DNA from: Afifellaceae bacterium
Lineage (GTDB): Bacteria; Pseudomonadota; Alphaproteobacteria; Rhizobiales; Afifellaceae
Length of the DNA stretch: 64,000 nt
Direction: 5' to 3'
Assembly: GCA_028281235.1 (NCBI GenBank)
Contig: JANQKG010000029.1
Location: 32,106-96,105 of the forward strand
Shown here: one piece after another, positions 1 to 8,681 of the stretch
Numbering within the stretch: position 1 is the stretch's first letter
How the letters are laid out: each line of letters begins with the position of its first letter
The notes under the pieces: model-generated
What the model was told of the DNA's origin: nothing
Databases searched by the model: none
The model's input: only the letters and a program-made list of their open reading frames with translations
Made by a program: the position numbers and the translations under genes

Positions 1-10
1 CCGACAAAGA

Positions 11-55
11 GATAGAGCGTTGGAGCGATTCAGCCTTACGCGAAAACGCTCTATC
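11..55. repeat. Inverted repeat, 11-bp arms
   Basis: GATAGAGCGTT at 11-21 is the exact reverse complement of AACGCTCTATC at 45-55, with a 23-nt loop. It lies in the non-coding stretch downstream of the minus-strand rne gene. No T-run follows on either strand, so it is more likely a repeat remnant or RNA 3'-end structure than a classical terminator. Confidence 0.55.
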
Positions 56-124
56 TGCGGCGCAGCTCAACCTCCCCCTTGCGGGATGGTGTGCAGCCGG
101 GTGCTTGCTCGCACGCCCTCTCTG

Positions 125-327
125 TTGTCATCCCGCAAGCGGCGCGGGGCGTCGCTGTGCGGGACCTATAACCACCAGCGTAAGCGAGGCGGACGCGCTC
201 TGCTACATCTCGCCCGGCGAGGGGTATGGGTCCCAGTCTCGGCCTGCGGCCGAACCGGGATGACAAACGAGAGATTGGAGCGTTGCCGAACCGTCTCCCG
301 TATTGCGCTTCGCTCCATCCGGGCTAC
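125..327 (+). repeat. Dispersed intergenic element, copy 1
   Basis: First of three copies of a mosaic repeat in this window. It begins with TTGTCATCCCG (125-135), contains GGGACCTATAACCAC and TATGGGTCCCAGTCTCGGCC blocks, reaches CCGGGATGACA near 255-265, then after a 30-nt spacer ends with a GCGCTTCGCTCCATCCGGGC-type box (about 297-327). The block order and spacer length match copy 2 (11037-11230), and copy 3 (14762-14934) in reverse. It resembles palindromic intergenic repeats common in Rhizobiales genomes and has no coding capacity of its own. Together with the hairpin at 11-55 it fills the non-coding 1-341 stretch. Confidence 0.7.
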
Positions 328-341
328 TCCATTGGCCCGGT

Positions 342-2921
342 CTAGAAGAACGACGTACGCCGGCTCCACCAGCCGCTGCGCTTCGGACGGTCGTCCTCCA
401 CCGCCTGCGGCACTGAGGTTGCAATGTCACCCGGCGCCTGATCCTGGTCGCCATCGGCCTCAGCGGAGGTGGGCACCTCGTCGGGCTGGATGAGCTCCGG
501 CTCTGTGGCCTCGGCGTCGACCGGTGCTTCTTCGGTGGACACGGTGACTGCCTCATCGACATCGTCGCTGCCATTCCCCATCTGCGGCTCGGCATCCGGC
601 TCCGGGGTGTCGGCCTCAACGTCTGCATCAGGCTCCTGCGGAGAGGGCTGCTCGCCGGCCTCGGCGTCGGCCTGCATTGCCTCGGCCGTACCTGCCTCAT
701 CGGCGCCGTTGTCACGACCGCGCCCCCGTCGGCGGCCGCCGCGGCGACCACGGCGGCGCTTGCGGGTCGGCTCAGCTTCGCCCGCCTCGGCGACCTCCAC
801 ATCTGCGTCGCCGCTTTCAGCGTCCTCTGCCTCAGCACCGTCCGCTTCGGCCGCGCTGCGCTCAGCCCGATCCTCGCCGTTGCTGCGACGGCGGCGACGG
901 CGGCGACGGCGCTCGCGACCATCGTCCGCTGCCTCGGCGTCATCGTCGGCAGCAAGCGTCTCATCCGGCTCAGGCATGTCGGTCATGGCGATAGCGCCGC
1001 TGCGCTCGGCGCGATCTTCAACCAAAGCGCCGCGCGCCACCAGGAAGCCCGCACCGTTCTCCGGCGCCTCGCCGCTGATTGCGATGGTGACGCCGAAGCG
1101 CTCCTCAAGCTCGTTCAGGTGCCGGCGCTTCTGGTTGAGCACGTAAAGCGCCACTTCCGGGCGACAACGCACTGAAAGATTGTGTGTGCTGTGCTTGACC
1201 AGATGCTCCTCCAAGGACCGGAGGATCTGCAGGGACAACGAGGAGACGGACCGAACCTGCCCCGTGCCGCGGCAATGCGTGCACGGCACTGTGGAGCTTT
1301 CCAAGACGCCGGTGCGAATGCGCTGGCGCGACATTTCCAGGAGCCCGAAATGGGAGATGCGGCCGACCTGTATGCGCGCGCGGTCGGCGCGCAGACAGTC
1401 TTTCAGCTTGCGTTCCACGGCGCGGTTGTTGCGCTTCTCCTCCATGTCGATGAAGTCGATGACGATGAGGCCCGCAAGGTCGCGCAGGCGAAGCTGGCGC
1501 GATATCTCTTCCGCCGCCTCCAGATTGGTCTTGAGCGCGGTGTCCTCGATGGAATGCTCGCGCGTGGACCGTCCTGAGTTGACGTCGATGGAAACCAAGG
1601 CCTCCGTCTGGTTAATGACGATGTAGCCGCCCGACTTCAACGTCACCTGCGGGGAGAACATCGCGTCGAGCTGCGCGTCGACGTTGCTCCGCGAAAAGAT
1701 CGGCGTGGTCTCTTTGTAAAGCTGCACGTTGCGCGCATGGCTCGGCATGAGCATGCGCATGAAGTCCTTCGCTTCGCGGTAGGCATCATCTCCGGCAACC
1801 ATGACCTGGTCGATCTCACGAGAGTAGAGGTCGCGGATGGAGCGCTTGATCAGGCTGCCTTCCTCGTAGACCAGCTTGGGCGCCGTGGAGCGCAGCGTCA
1901 GCTCGCGCACATTCTCCCAAAGCCGCAGCAGATATTCGAAGTCGCGCTTGATCTCGCTCTTGGTGCGCGACGCCCCGGCCGTGCGCAGGATGACGCCCAT
2001 GCCCTCCGGCACGTCGAGCTCAGAGGCGATCGACTTCAGCCGCTTGCGGTCGGTCGGCTGCGTGATCTTGCGCGAGATGCCGCCGCCGCGCGCCGTGTTC
2101 GGCATCAGCACCGAATAGCGCCCGGCGAGCGACAGATAGGTGGTGAGGGCGGCGCCCTTGCTGCCGCGCTCCTCCTTGACGACCTGCACCAGCATCACCT
2201 GGCGGCGCTTGATCACTTCTTGAATCTTGTATTGCCGCGGTCGCGGCTTGCGCCTCTCGGGGACCTCCTCCAGCGCGTCCTCAGCCCCGACGCTTTCAAC
2301 GTTCTCGTCCTCTTCAGCGACGCCGTAGCCGTTCTCGTCGCCGGTGGCGTCTTCTGAGTCCGCCGGCTCTGCTTCGACCGGCTCCTTGACGCTTGGAGTG
2401 GGGGTCAGGTCGGCGGCGATGGCCTCCTGGACGGCGGCCGCCACATCGTCGACATCAGGTTTGGCTGCCTGCGGCGCCGGCTCGGCGGGTTGGCCGTCGG
2501 CCGCGAGGTTGGCCGCGTCGTCGCTATCTTGGTTCTCGGCGGCCGCGTCCGGCGTCCGCTTTTTGGCGCGCGCCGATTTTCGCCGGGCGTCCTTCTCGCC
2601 CTCTGCGTCGTCGCGCTCCGCCTGTTCGGCGTCCTCGCGCGCCTGCTCCTGGAGAAGCGCCTGACGATCGGCAAACGGGATTTGGTAGTAATCGGGGTGG
2701 ATTTCGGAGAACGCGAGGAAGCCGTGGCGGTTGCCGCCGTAATCGACGAAGGCCGCCTGCAGGGACGGTTCGACCCTGGTCACCTTGGCAAGATAGATAT
2801 TTCCTCTGAGCTGCTGGCGGTCGGCCGCCTCGAAATCGAACTCCTCAACTCGGTTGCCACGCAAAACGACGACCCGGGTTTCCTCCGGGTGAGTCGCATC
2901 GATCAGCATCTTGTTTGACAT
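342..2921 (-). CDS. rne: Ribonuclease E
   Basis: Endoribonuclease of RNA turnover and 9S rRNA processing, and scaffold of the degradosome (family knowledge). Visible in 859 aa: an N-terminal S1 domain (about 38-90, then resuming after an insert), a long acidic/Ala-rich insert at about 90-250, the DNase I-like catalytic core with SIDVNSG and IDFIDME (the two metal-binding Asp regions), the zinc-link CTHCRGTG, and a C-terminal tail of acidic stretches around two Arg-rich RNA-binding blocks. It ends in a short conserved-looking tail, SGWWSRRTSFF. The ATG at 2921 (MSNKMLID) was chosen over an upstream in-frame ATG at 3032 because the extra 37 residues look non-native and the S1 domain starts normally after it. 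The gene is transcribed alone; a long leader precedes it, which would fit RNase E autoregulation but shows no clear motif. Confidence 0.96.
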   Translation of the reverse strand: MSNKMLIDATHPEETRVVVLRGNRVEEFDFEAADRQQLRGNIYLAKVTRVEPSLQAAFVDYGGNRHGFLAFSEIHPDYYQIPFADRQALLQEQAREDAEQAERDDAEGEKDARRKSARAKKRTPDAAAENQDSDDAANLAADGQPAEPAPQAAKPDVDDVAAAVQEAIAADLTPTPSVKEPVEAEPADSEDATGDENGYGVAEEDENVESVGAEDALEEVPERRKPRPRQYKIQEVIKRRQVMLVQVVKEERGSKGAALTTYLSLAGRYSVLMPNTARGGGISRKITQPTDRKRLKSIASELDVPEGMGVILRTAGASRTKSEIKRDFEYLLRLWENVRELTLRSTAPKLVYEEGSLIKRSIRDLYSREIDQVMVAGDDAYREAKDFMRMLMPSHARNVQLYKETTPIFSRSNVDAQLDAMFSPQVTLKSGGYIVINQTEALVSIDVNSGRSTREHSIEDTALKTNLEAAEEISRQLRLRDLAGLIVIDFIDMEEKRNNRAVERKLKDCLRADRARIQVGRISHFGLLEMSRQRIRTGVLESSTVPCTHCRGTGQVRSVSSLSLQILRSLEEHLVKHSTHNLSVRCRPEVALYVLNQKRRHLNELEERFGVTIAISGEAPENGAGFLVARGALVEDRAERSGAIAMTDMPEPDETLAADDDAEAADDGRERRRRRRRRRSNGEDRAERSAAEADGAEAEDAESGDADVEVAEAGEAEPTRKRRRGRRGGRRRGRGRDNGADEAGTAEAMQADAEAGEQPSPQEPDADVEADTPEPDAEPQMGNGSDDVDEAVTVSTEEAPVDAEATEPELIQPDEVPTSAEADGDQDQAPGDIATSVPQAVEDDRPKRSGWWSRRTSFF

Positions 2922-3336
2922 GGAAAAATGACTCCGGACCCGGGCGCAAAACGCCGCGCGCATCGGCGGGTCCAATTCTGTTGATGGGCGAAAGGCGCAT
3001 CGTACGGTTGCGGTTCGGCATGCGCGATTCACCCCCGCGCGGCGAACGGCGAAGAGCCGGTCCGGATCGCGGTGAAGCGGGAATCACATGCCGAAGCTGC
3101 ATTGAGATGCCTTTCGGGTCGCGGGGCCCTGAGGCCCCATGATCGTGACTGGTGCGCGCTTGGCGGCAGCAGTCCGTCTTCGTCCAAGTCGAAGTCCGGC
3201 AAATGCGGCTGGCGAGGAACTCGCGTCACGCCCGCGCCGGAAGACGGCCATGGAGGAATCCGTCATCCCTGTATTAGGAACGCGCGCCTATGAATGCAAG
3301 CACCAGCGTTTCTTATAGGAAATCAAAGTGTTCCGG
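2922..3336. other. Gene-free region upstream of rne
   Basis: About 415 bp between the rne start and the end of the small minus-strand gene at 3337. Only short, compositionally poor reading frames occur here, none with a good ribosome site. It probably holds the rne promoter and an mRNA leader. A weak minus-strand promoter-like pair (TTGCAT, 17 nt, TAATAC) lies at about 3265-3300, but I do not regard it as established. Confidence 0.4.
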
Positions 3337-3582
3337 CTAACGTCGCCGGGGCGGGACCTCAGAATCGGGCGTGGAGAACGTGTCCGTGCCCTCTGCCTCG
3401 TCGATCAATTCGCGGATTCGGCCCCAGCGTTCCTGCTCCGCCAGATCGCCCAGGAGGTAGGCGTCCATGGAGCGCAGCCGCGCCAAAAAGCGCGCGCGGC
3501 GGCCATGGCGGGCGATCCATTCCCTCGCCAATTGGTCGTCCAACCGCGCGCGGTTTCGTCTGGACCTCAACCAGTGGAGCAT
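3337..3582 (-). CDS. Small basic hypothetical protein (81 aa)
   Basis: I do not recognise this protein. It is predicted helical and amphipathic: a very Arg-rich N-terminal half (WLRSRRNRARL, RHGRRARFLARLRS) followed by an acidic half (GDLAEQERWGRIRELIDEAE). There is no signal peptide or membrane segment. The ATG at 3582 is preferred because AAGGA stands six bases upstream of it, whereas the longer frame up to 3738 runs into the promoter side of amiC and has no ribosome site. It is divergent from amiC and upstream of rne on the same strand. Nucleic-acid or ribosome binding is conceivable from its charge but not shown. Confidence 0.55.
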   Translation of the reverse strand: MLHWLRSRRNRARLDDQLAREWIARHGRRARFLARLRSMDAYLLGDLAEQERWGRIRELIDEAEGTDTFSTPDSEVPPRRR

Positions 3583-3743
3583 CCTAAGTCCTTGCGCGCT
3601 TTCCTTTAGTACTGCCGCCAGTGGAGAATAGCGCGGCGGCGGTGTAGTGGGCCAGGGCAGCGGCGATTTCTGCTTATAGTGACGTATTTCGCCTTGTTTC
3701 GGGCACACAGACGAGCGATTGAGGCGCCCGAGGACCACTATTT

Positions 3744-4931
3744 ATGCGGAATATGCTTCGTTTTCTGTGTTTCGTTATGGCGACTGCCATTGCTGGTAGT
3801 GCCTGGGCGAATATCGTCGCCGACATGCGGCTGATCGGCGATGCAGAGCGGACGCGCTTCGTCGTCGATATGGAAACGAGCCCGGAATACGTGATCTCGC
3901 GGCTTTCCGATCCCGATCGTCTGATCATCGACCTGCCGGATGCTGAATTTGACGGGCCGCCGGAGCCCGGCGAGGGGCGGGGGCTCGTCTCCGACTATCG
4001 CTATGGCCTGATTGCGCCCGGAAAAGCGCGGATCGTGCTCGACCTCGGCGCACCGGTTGAGGTCGTGAACACCTTCGTTCTTGATCCGGTCAGCCCGGAG
4101 CCCGCGCGGCTTGTCATCGATCTGGCGCCGACATCGACGGAGCAATTCCAGGCCGCGGTCGGCCGCGACCGGCCGCAGCAGGCGCGAGCGCGTGCCGCGC
4201 CGCGCCCCGGACCGCCCTTGGCGGACACCGGGCTTCCGCTCGTCGTGCTGGATCCAGGCCATGGCGGCATCGATTCCGGAGCGGTGGGGCAGGGTGGGCT
4301 CCGCGAGAAGGAGGTGACGCTGGAGTTCGCGCTGGCGCTGGCGCAAGAGCTGCGGGCTGCCGGGAAGCTGGAACCGCTCCTGACCCGCGAGGACGACACC
4401 TTCGTTTCGCTGTCTGATCGGGTGGACGTGGCGCGCGACAATCAGGCGGCGCTGTTCGTTTCCATCCATGCCGACACCGTGCGGCAGGACTACGTGCGCG
4501 GGGCGACGGTCTATACGCTCTCCGACGACGCCTCCGACGAACTGGCCGCGGCACTCGCGGAGCGGGAGAACCGCTCCGATATCCTCGCCGGCCTGGCGAT
4601 TGAGGATCAGCCCGACGAGGTGGCGGACATCCTGGTCGATCTGGCGCGCCGCGAGACGCGAAATCTCTCCGTGCGCTTCGCCAAATCGCTTGTCGGAGAC
4701 ATGGAGGACGCCTTCACGTTGAACTCCAACCCCTGGCGGCGGGCCGCGTTCAAGGTGCTGAAGGCGCCTGAGGTGCCCTCCGTTCTCTTGGAACTCGGCT
4801 ATCTCTCCAATGCCGAGGATGAGGAGATGTTCCGCTCCGAGAAGTGGCCTGAAGCGCAGGCCAAGGCGATCGCCCGGGCCGTGGAGTCGTTTCTGGCCGA
4901 CCAGTTGACGGCCGGCAAGCGAGTCCCTTAG
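3744..4931 (+). CDS. amiC: N-acetylmuramoyl-L-alanine amidase, AmiC type
   Basis: Periplasmic zinc amidase that cuts the lactyl-amide bond between MurNAc and the stem peptide and splits septal peptidoglycan. In 395 aa: signal peptide 1-22 (cleavage after AWA), AMIN domain about 25-125 that targets the septum, a Pro/Arg-rich linker, and an Amidase_3 domain from about 164. Zinc ligands are visible as PGHGG (His173), REKE (Glu188) and SIHAD (His242), with the catalytic Glu in LLELGYLSN near 352. AGGA lies upstream of the ATG. It is followed 142 bp later by mrcA, so cell-wall cutting and synthesis are neighbours; this arrangement is common in Rhizobiales. Confidence 0.95.
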   Translation: MRNMLRFLCFVMATAIAGSAWANIVADMRLIGDAERTRFVVDMETSPEYVISRLSDPDRLIIDLPDAEFDGPPEPGEGRGLVSDYRYGLIAPGKARIVLDLGAPVEVVNTFVLDPVSPEPARLVIDLAPTSTEQFQAAVGRDRPQQARARAAPRPGPPLADTGLPLVVLDPGHGGIDSGAVGQGGLREKEVTLEFALALAQELRAAGKLEPLLTREDDTFVSLSDRVDVARDNQAALFVSIHADTVRQDYVRGATVYTLSDDASDELAAALAERENRSDILAGLAIEDQPDEVADILVDLARRETRNLSVRFAKSLVGDMEDAFTLNSNPWRRAAFKVLKAPEVPSVLLELGYLSNAEDEEMFRSEKWPEAQAKAIARAVESFLADQLTAGKRVP

Positions 4932-5073
4932 GCGACAGGCCACCCGAAAGCGGACGTTTAGGCACCGTTATCCGGCAAACGATACAGATACTGGAAGCAT
5001 CGCCTCAGTTTGATCATAAAGGGATCGATCTCATTACTGCTTCGCAAGCGATTCACACACGGCGCCGTAACTC

Positions 5074-7485
5074 ATGCTATTGAGGATATCTGGCTACGTA
5101 TTCGGTATAGGAGCCTTCATGCTTCTCAGCCTTGCCGTGGCGGTGGGCGTCCTCTTGCAGACCTTCAACGCCGACCTGCCCGACTATGAGAGCCTGGCGC
5201 AATACGAGCCGCCGGTGATGACGCGCATCCACGCTGCCGACGGGCAGCTGATCGCCGAGCACGCGCGCGAGCGCCGGCTCTACCTCCCAATCCAGGCCGT
5301 GCCGGACCTGATCAAGGCGGCCTTCCTCTCTGCGGAGGACAAGAGCTTCTACGATCACGAAGGCATCGATATTGCCGGTGTGGCGCGGGCGATGGTCGTG
5401 AATGTGCGCAACGCCGGTTCCGGCAAGCGGCCGGTGGGCGCGTCGACCATCACGCAGCAGGTCGCCAAGAATTTTCTGCTGTCGAACGAGATCTCCTATG
5501 AGCGCAAGATCAAGGAAGCACTCCTGGCGCTCAGGATCGAGCAGGCCTATTCCAAGGACCGCATCTTCGAGCTCTATCTGAACGAGATCTATCTGGGCCT
5601 TGGCTCCTACGGCATCGCGGCGGCGGCGCTGAACTATTTCTCCAAGCCCGTGAACCAGCTTGGCATCGCCGAAGCCGCATATCTGGCGGCTCTGCCCAAG
5701 GCGCCGGAAAACTACAATCCTTTCCGCCACCCGGAGCGCGCCAAGCAGCGCCGCAACTGGGTCATCGATCGCATGATCGAGAACGGCTACATCCGCCGTG
5801 AGGACGGTGAAGCCGCCAAAGAAGGTCCGATCGAAGTCTCGGTGCGCCGCCGCGGCACCTATCTCGCCGGCTCGGAGTTCTTCTCAGAAGAGGTGCGGCG
5901 CAATCTCATCGAGCTTTACGGTAGCGACAAGCTTTACGAGGGCGGGCTTTCGGTCCGCACGACGCTTGATCCGGCGCTGCAGCGCCTGGCGCGCGAGAAG
6001 CTTCACGATGGGCTGATCAAGTTCGATATCGCGCGCGGCTACCGCGGCCCGGTGACTTCCATTGATGTCTCGGGCGATTGGGGCGAGCCGCTCGGTGAGG
6101 TGGACGATCTGTCCGACGTGCCGGAATGGCGTCTGGCGGTCGTGCTTGAGGTCGGCGGCAGTGCGCTGACGATCGGCCTGAAGCCGGGCACCTTGCCGAA
6201 CGGACGGCTTGCAGCGGACCGGGATACCGGCGCGCTGCCCTTCAGCCAGATGAAATGGGCGAAGCGTAGTCAGCTTCCCGCCGGCAGCGTCGTCTACGTG
6301 CAGGCGGTCGAAGGCGAGCCAGGCGCTTGGAAGCTGCGGCAGCCGCCTGAGATCCAGGGCGCGCTCGTCGCCATGGACCCCTATACGGGCCGCGTGCTTG
6401 CCATGCAGGGCGGCTTCTCCTTCTCTGAAAGCGAGTTTAATCGCGCCACGCAGGCGCAGCGCCAGCCGGGCTCGTCGTTCAAGCCATTCGTCTATGCGGC
6501 GGCGCTCGACAATGGTTACACGCCGTCTTCGGTGGTGATGGACGCGCCGATCGAAATCCGCGCCGGCACCGAGGTCTGGCGGCCGCAGAATTATGGCGGC
6601 AAGTTTTATGGGCCCGCGACGCTGCGCACTGGCGTGGAGCGCTCGCGCAACGTCATGACGGTGCGGCTGGCGCAGGACATGGGCATGCCGCTGGTAGCGG
6701 AATACGCGCGGCGCTTCGGCATCTACGATGATCTCGGGCCGTATCTGCCGATGTCGCTCGGTGCCGGTGAAACCACCGTGCTTAAGCTTGTCACCGCCTA
6801 CGGCACGATCGCCAATGGCGGACGCAAGATCAAATCCACGCTGATCGATCGCATCCAGGATCGTTTCGGGAAGACGATCTATCAGCACGACCAGCGCGAA
6901 TGCGCCGGCTGCACGGCGGACGATTGGGCCGACCAGCCGGAGCCGCAGCTCACCGACCGCCGCGAGCAGGTGCTCGACCCGATGACCGTCTACCAGATCA
7001 CTTCCATGATGGAGGGAGTGGTGCAGCGCGGCACGGCAACGGTGGTGCGCAATGTCGGCAAGCCGATCGCCGGCAAGACCGGCACGACCAATGACGAGAA
7101 GGACGCCTGGTTCGTCGGCTTCTCGCCTGATCTCGTGGTCGGCGTGTTCATCGGCTACGACCAGCCCCGCCCCATGGGCAAAGGGCAGACCGGCGGCGTC
7201 TTGGCGGCGCCGATCTTCACGGAGTTCATGAAGGCGGCGTTGGCCGATTCTCCGCCGAAGGAATTCCAGACGCCGCCAGGCATCGAGCTGATCCCGATCG
7301 ATCGCCGCACCGGGTTGCGCACGCAGGCGAGCGGCGGTGGCGTGATCCTGGAGGCGTTCAAGCCTGGCACTGCGCCGCCGTCGAACTATTCCATCATCGG
7401 CTACCAGGATTCCATGGGTGTACCGGCGTCGATCTCAGACGAAGCCGACCGTGCCGTTGCGACGGGGACCGGCGGCCTCTATTAG
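5074..7485 (+). CDS. mrcA: Penicillin-binding protein 1A
   Basis: Bifunctional class A PBP that polymerises glycan strands from lipid II and cross-links them. In 803 aa: an N-terminal membrane anchor (about 5-30), a GT51 glycosyltransferase domain with the EDKSFYDHEG motif and catalytic Glu, GASTITQQVAKN and RIFELYLNEIYLG, a mixed-fold domain between the two catalytic parts, and a transpeptidase domain with PGSSFKPF (SxxK nucleophile), SRN (SxN) and KTGTT. All catalytic motifs are intact. The length fits alphaproteobacterial PBP1A. The start has no clear Shine-Dalgarno sequence but gives the usual short cytoplasmic tail. It precedes prfB by 53 bp, so co-transcription is plausible. Confidence 0.95.
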   Translation: MLLRISGYVFGIGAFMLLSLAVAVGVLLQTFNADLPDYESLAQYEPPVMTRIHAADGQLIAEHARERRLYLPIQAVPDLIKAAFLSAEDKSFYDHEGIDIAGVARAMVVNVRNAGSGKRPVGASTITQQVAKNFLLSNEISYERKIKEALLALRIEQAYSKDRIFELYLNEIYLGLGSYGIAAAALNYFSKPVNQLGIAEAAYLAALPKAPENYNPFRHPERAKQRRNWVIDRMIENGYIRREDGEAAKEGPIEVSVRRRGTYLAGSEFFSEEVRRNLIELYGSDKLYEGGLSVRTTLDPALQRLAREKLHDGLIKFDIARGYRGPVTSIDVSGDWGEPLGEVDDLSDVPEWRLAVVLEVGGSALTIGLKPGTLPNGRLAADRDTGALPFSQMKWAKRSQLPAGSVVYVQAVEGEPGAWKLRQPPEIQGALVAMDPYTGRVLAMQGGFSFSESEFNRATQAQRQPGSSFKPFVYAAALDNGYTPSSVVMDAPIEIRAGTEVWRPQNYGGKFYGPATLRTGVERSRNVMTVRLAQDMGMPLVAEYARRFGIYDDLGPYLPMSLGAGETTVLKLVTAYGTIANGGRKIKSTLIDRIQDRFGKTIYQHDQRECAGCTADDWADQPEPQLTDRREQVLDPMTVYQITSMMEGVVQRGTATVVRNVGKPIAGKTGTTNDEKDAWFVGFSPDLVVGVFIGYDQPRPMGKGQTGGVLAAPIFTEFMKAALADSPPKEFQTPPGIELIPIDRRTGLRTQASGGGVILEAFKPGTAPPSNYSIIGYQDSMGVPASISDEADRAVATGTGGLY

Positions 7486-7538
7486 AGCCCGTTGCCGGGC
7501 GCTTCAGCGCCCGCACCAGCCCATCCCAGGAGAGACCT

Positions 7539-8664
7539 ATGCGCGCCGAGACGCAGGCCATCGTCAATGACATCCGCAGCGCGATTGCGTTGATCCGGAG
7601 GCATCTTTGACTGGGATGTCGCTGAGCGCCGGCTGGCGGAACTGAACGCTCGCGTCGAGGACCCCGATCTTTGGAACAATCCCCAAGAGGCGCAAAGCGT
7701 CATGCGCGAGCGCCAGCGGCTGGACGATTCCATCAGCGCCGTCACAAAAGCTGAGCGCGAGCTGGACGATAATCTGGGCCTGATTGAGCTCGGCGAGGCC
7801 GACGACGATGACAGCGTCGTCGCCGAAGCGGAGGCAGAGATCGCCCACCTTTCGGAGATGCTGGCGCGGCGTCAGGTGGAGATGTTGCTCTCCGGCGAGG
7901 CCGACGGCAACGACACCTATCTTGAGATCCACGCCGGCGCTGGCGGGACGGAAAGCCAGGATTGGGCGGAGATGCTCTTGCGCATGTATACGCGCTGGGC
8001 GGAGCGCCGCGGCTACAAGGTGGAGGTCCTGCAGATTCATTCCGGCGAGGAGGCGGGCATCAAATCCGCCACGCTGCTCGTCAAGGGCGACAACGCCTAT
8101 GGTTGGCTCAAGACGGAATCGGGCGTGCACCGGCTCGTGCGGATATCGCCGTTCGACAGCGCCGCGCGCCGCCACACGAGCTTCGCCAGCGTCTGGGTGT
8201 TCCCGGTCGTCGATGACCGCATCGAGGTGGAGATCAACGAAGGCGACGTGCGCACCGACACCTATCGCGCTTCAGGCGCCGGCGGGCAGCATGTCAACAC
8301 GACGGATTCCGCCGTTCGCCTGACGCATGTCCCGACCGGCATTCAGGTCGCCTGCCAGAGCGAGCGCTCGCAGCACAAGAACCGCGCCACCGCGTGGGAC
8401 ATGCTGCGCGCGCGCCTTTACGAGGAAGAGCTGAAGCGGCGTGAGGAGGCGGCCATGGCGACGGAGGCCGGCAAGACGGAAATCGGCTGGGGCCACCAGA
8501 TCCGCTCCTACGTGCTGCAGCCTTACCAACTCGTCAAAGACCTGCGCACCAATGTGGAGCACACCACACCAAGCCAGGTACTCGACGGCGACCTCGACCG
8601 CTTCATGGAGGCGTCGCTGGCGCAGCGTGTGGGCGCCGGCGAGGCGGAGGCCGGCGCGGAGTAA
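7539..8664 (+). CDS. prfB: Peptide chain release factor 2, made by +1 frameshifting
   Basis: RF2 recognises UAA and UGA and triggers peptide release. The gene is in two frames: 7539-7607 encodes 23 residues ([20 protein letters not shown] then RHL) and stops at TGA 7608-7610; shifting +1 past T7608 continues as [20 protein letters not shown] through 8664, giving 374 aa. This is the family's normal architecture, not a defect. The downstream part carries the SPF stop-codon recognition motif ([13 protein letters not shown]) and the catalytic GGQ loop ([15 protein letters not shown]). AGGAGA precedes the ATG. UGA recognition by RF2 itself sets the frameshift efficiency, so synthesis is autoregulated (established for E. 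coli). Confidence 0.97.
7597..7611 (+). promoter_or_regulatory. prfB programmed +1 frameshift site
   Basis: An internal Shine-Dalgarno-like GGAGG (7597-7601), a 3-nt spacer CAT, the slippery CTT codon (7605-7607) and an in-frame TGA followed by C (7608-7611) reproduce the E. coli prfB recoding signal, including the 3-nt spacing. The peptidyl-tRNA slips from CUU to UUU when RF2 is scarce. Confidence 0.96.
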
Positions 8665-8681
8665 GGACGCTTAATCTCTCA

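Noticed and set aside
469..1146. Ser/Ala-rich plus-strand frame opposite rne
   Set aside because: It arises as the complement of the acidic and Arg-rich tail of RNase E; no start signal and no family.
3738..4943. 401-aa minus-strand frame opposite amiC
   Set aside because: Antisense, Arg/His-rich and motif-free, while amiC carries all amidase zinc residues.
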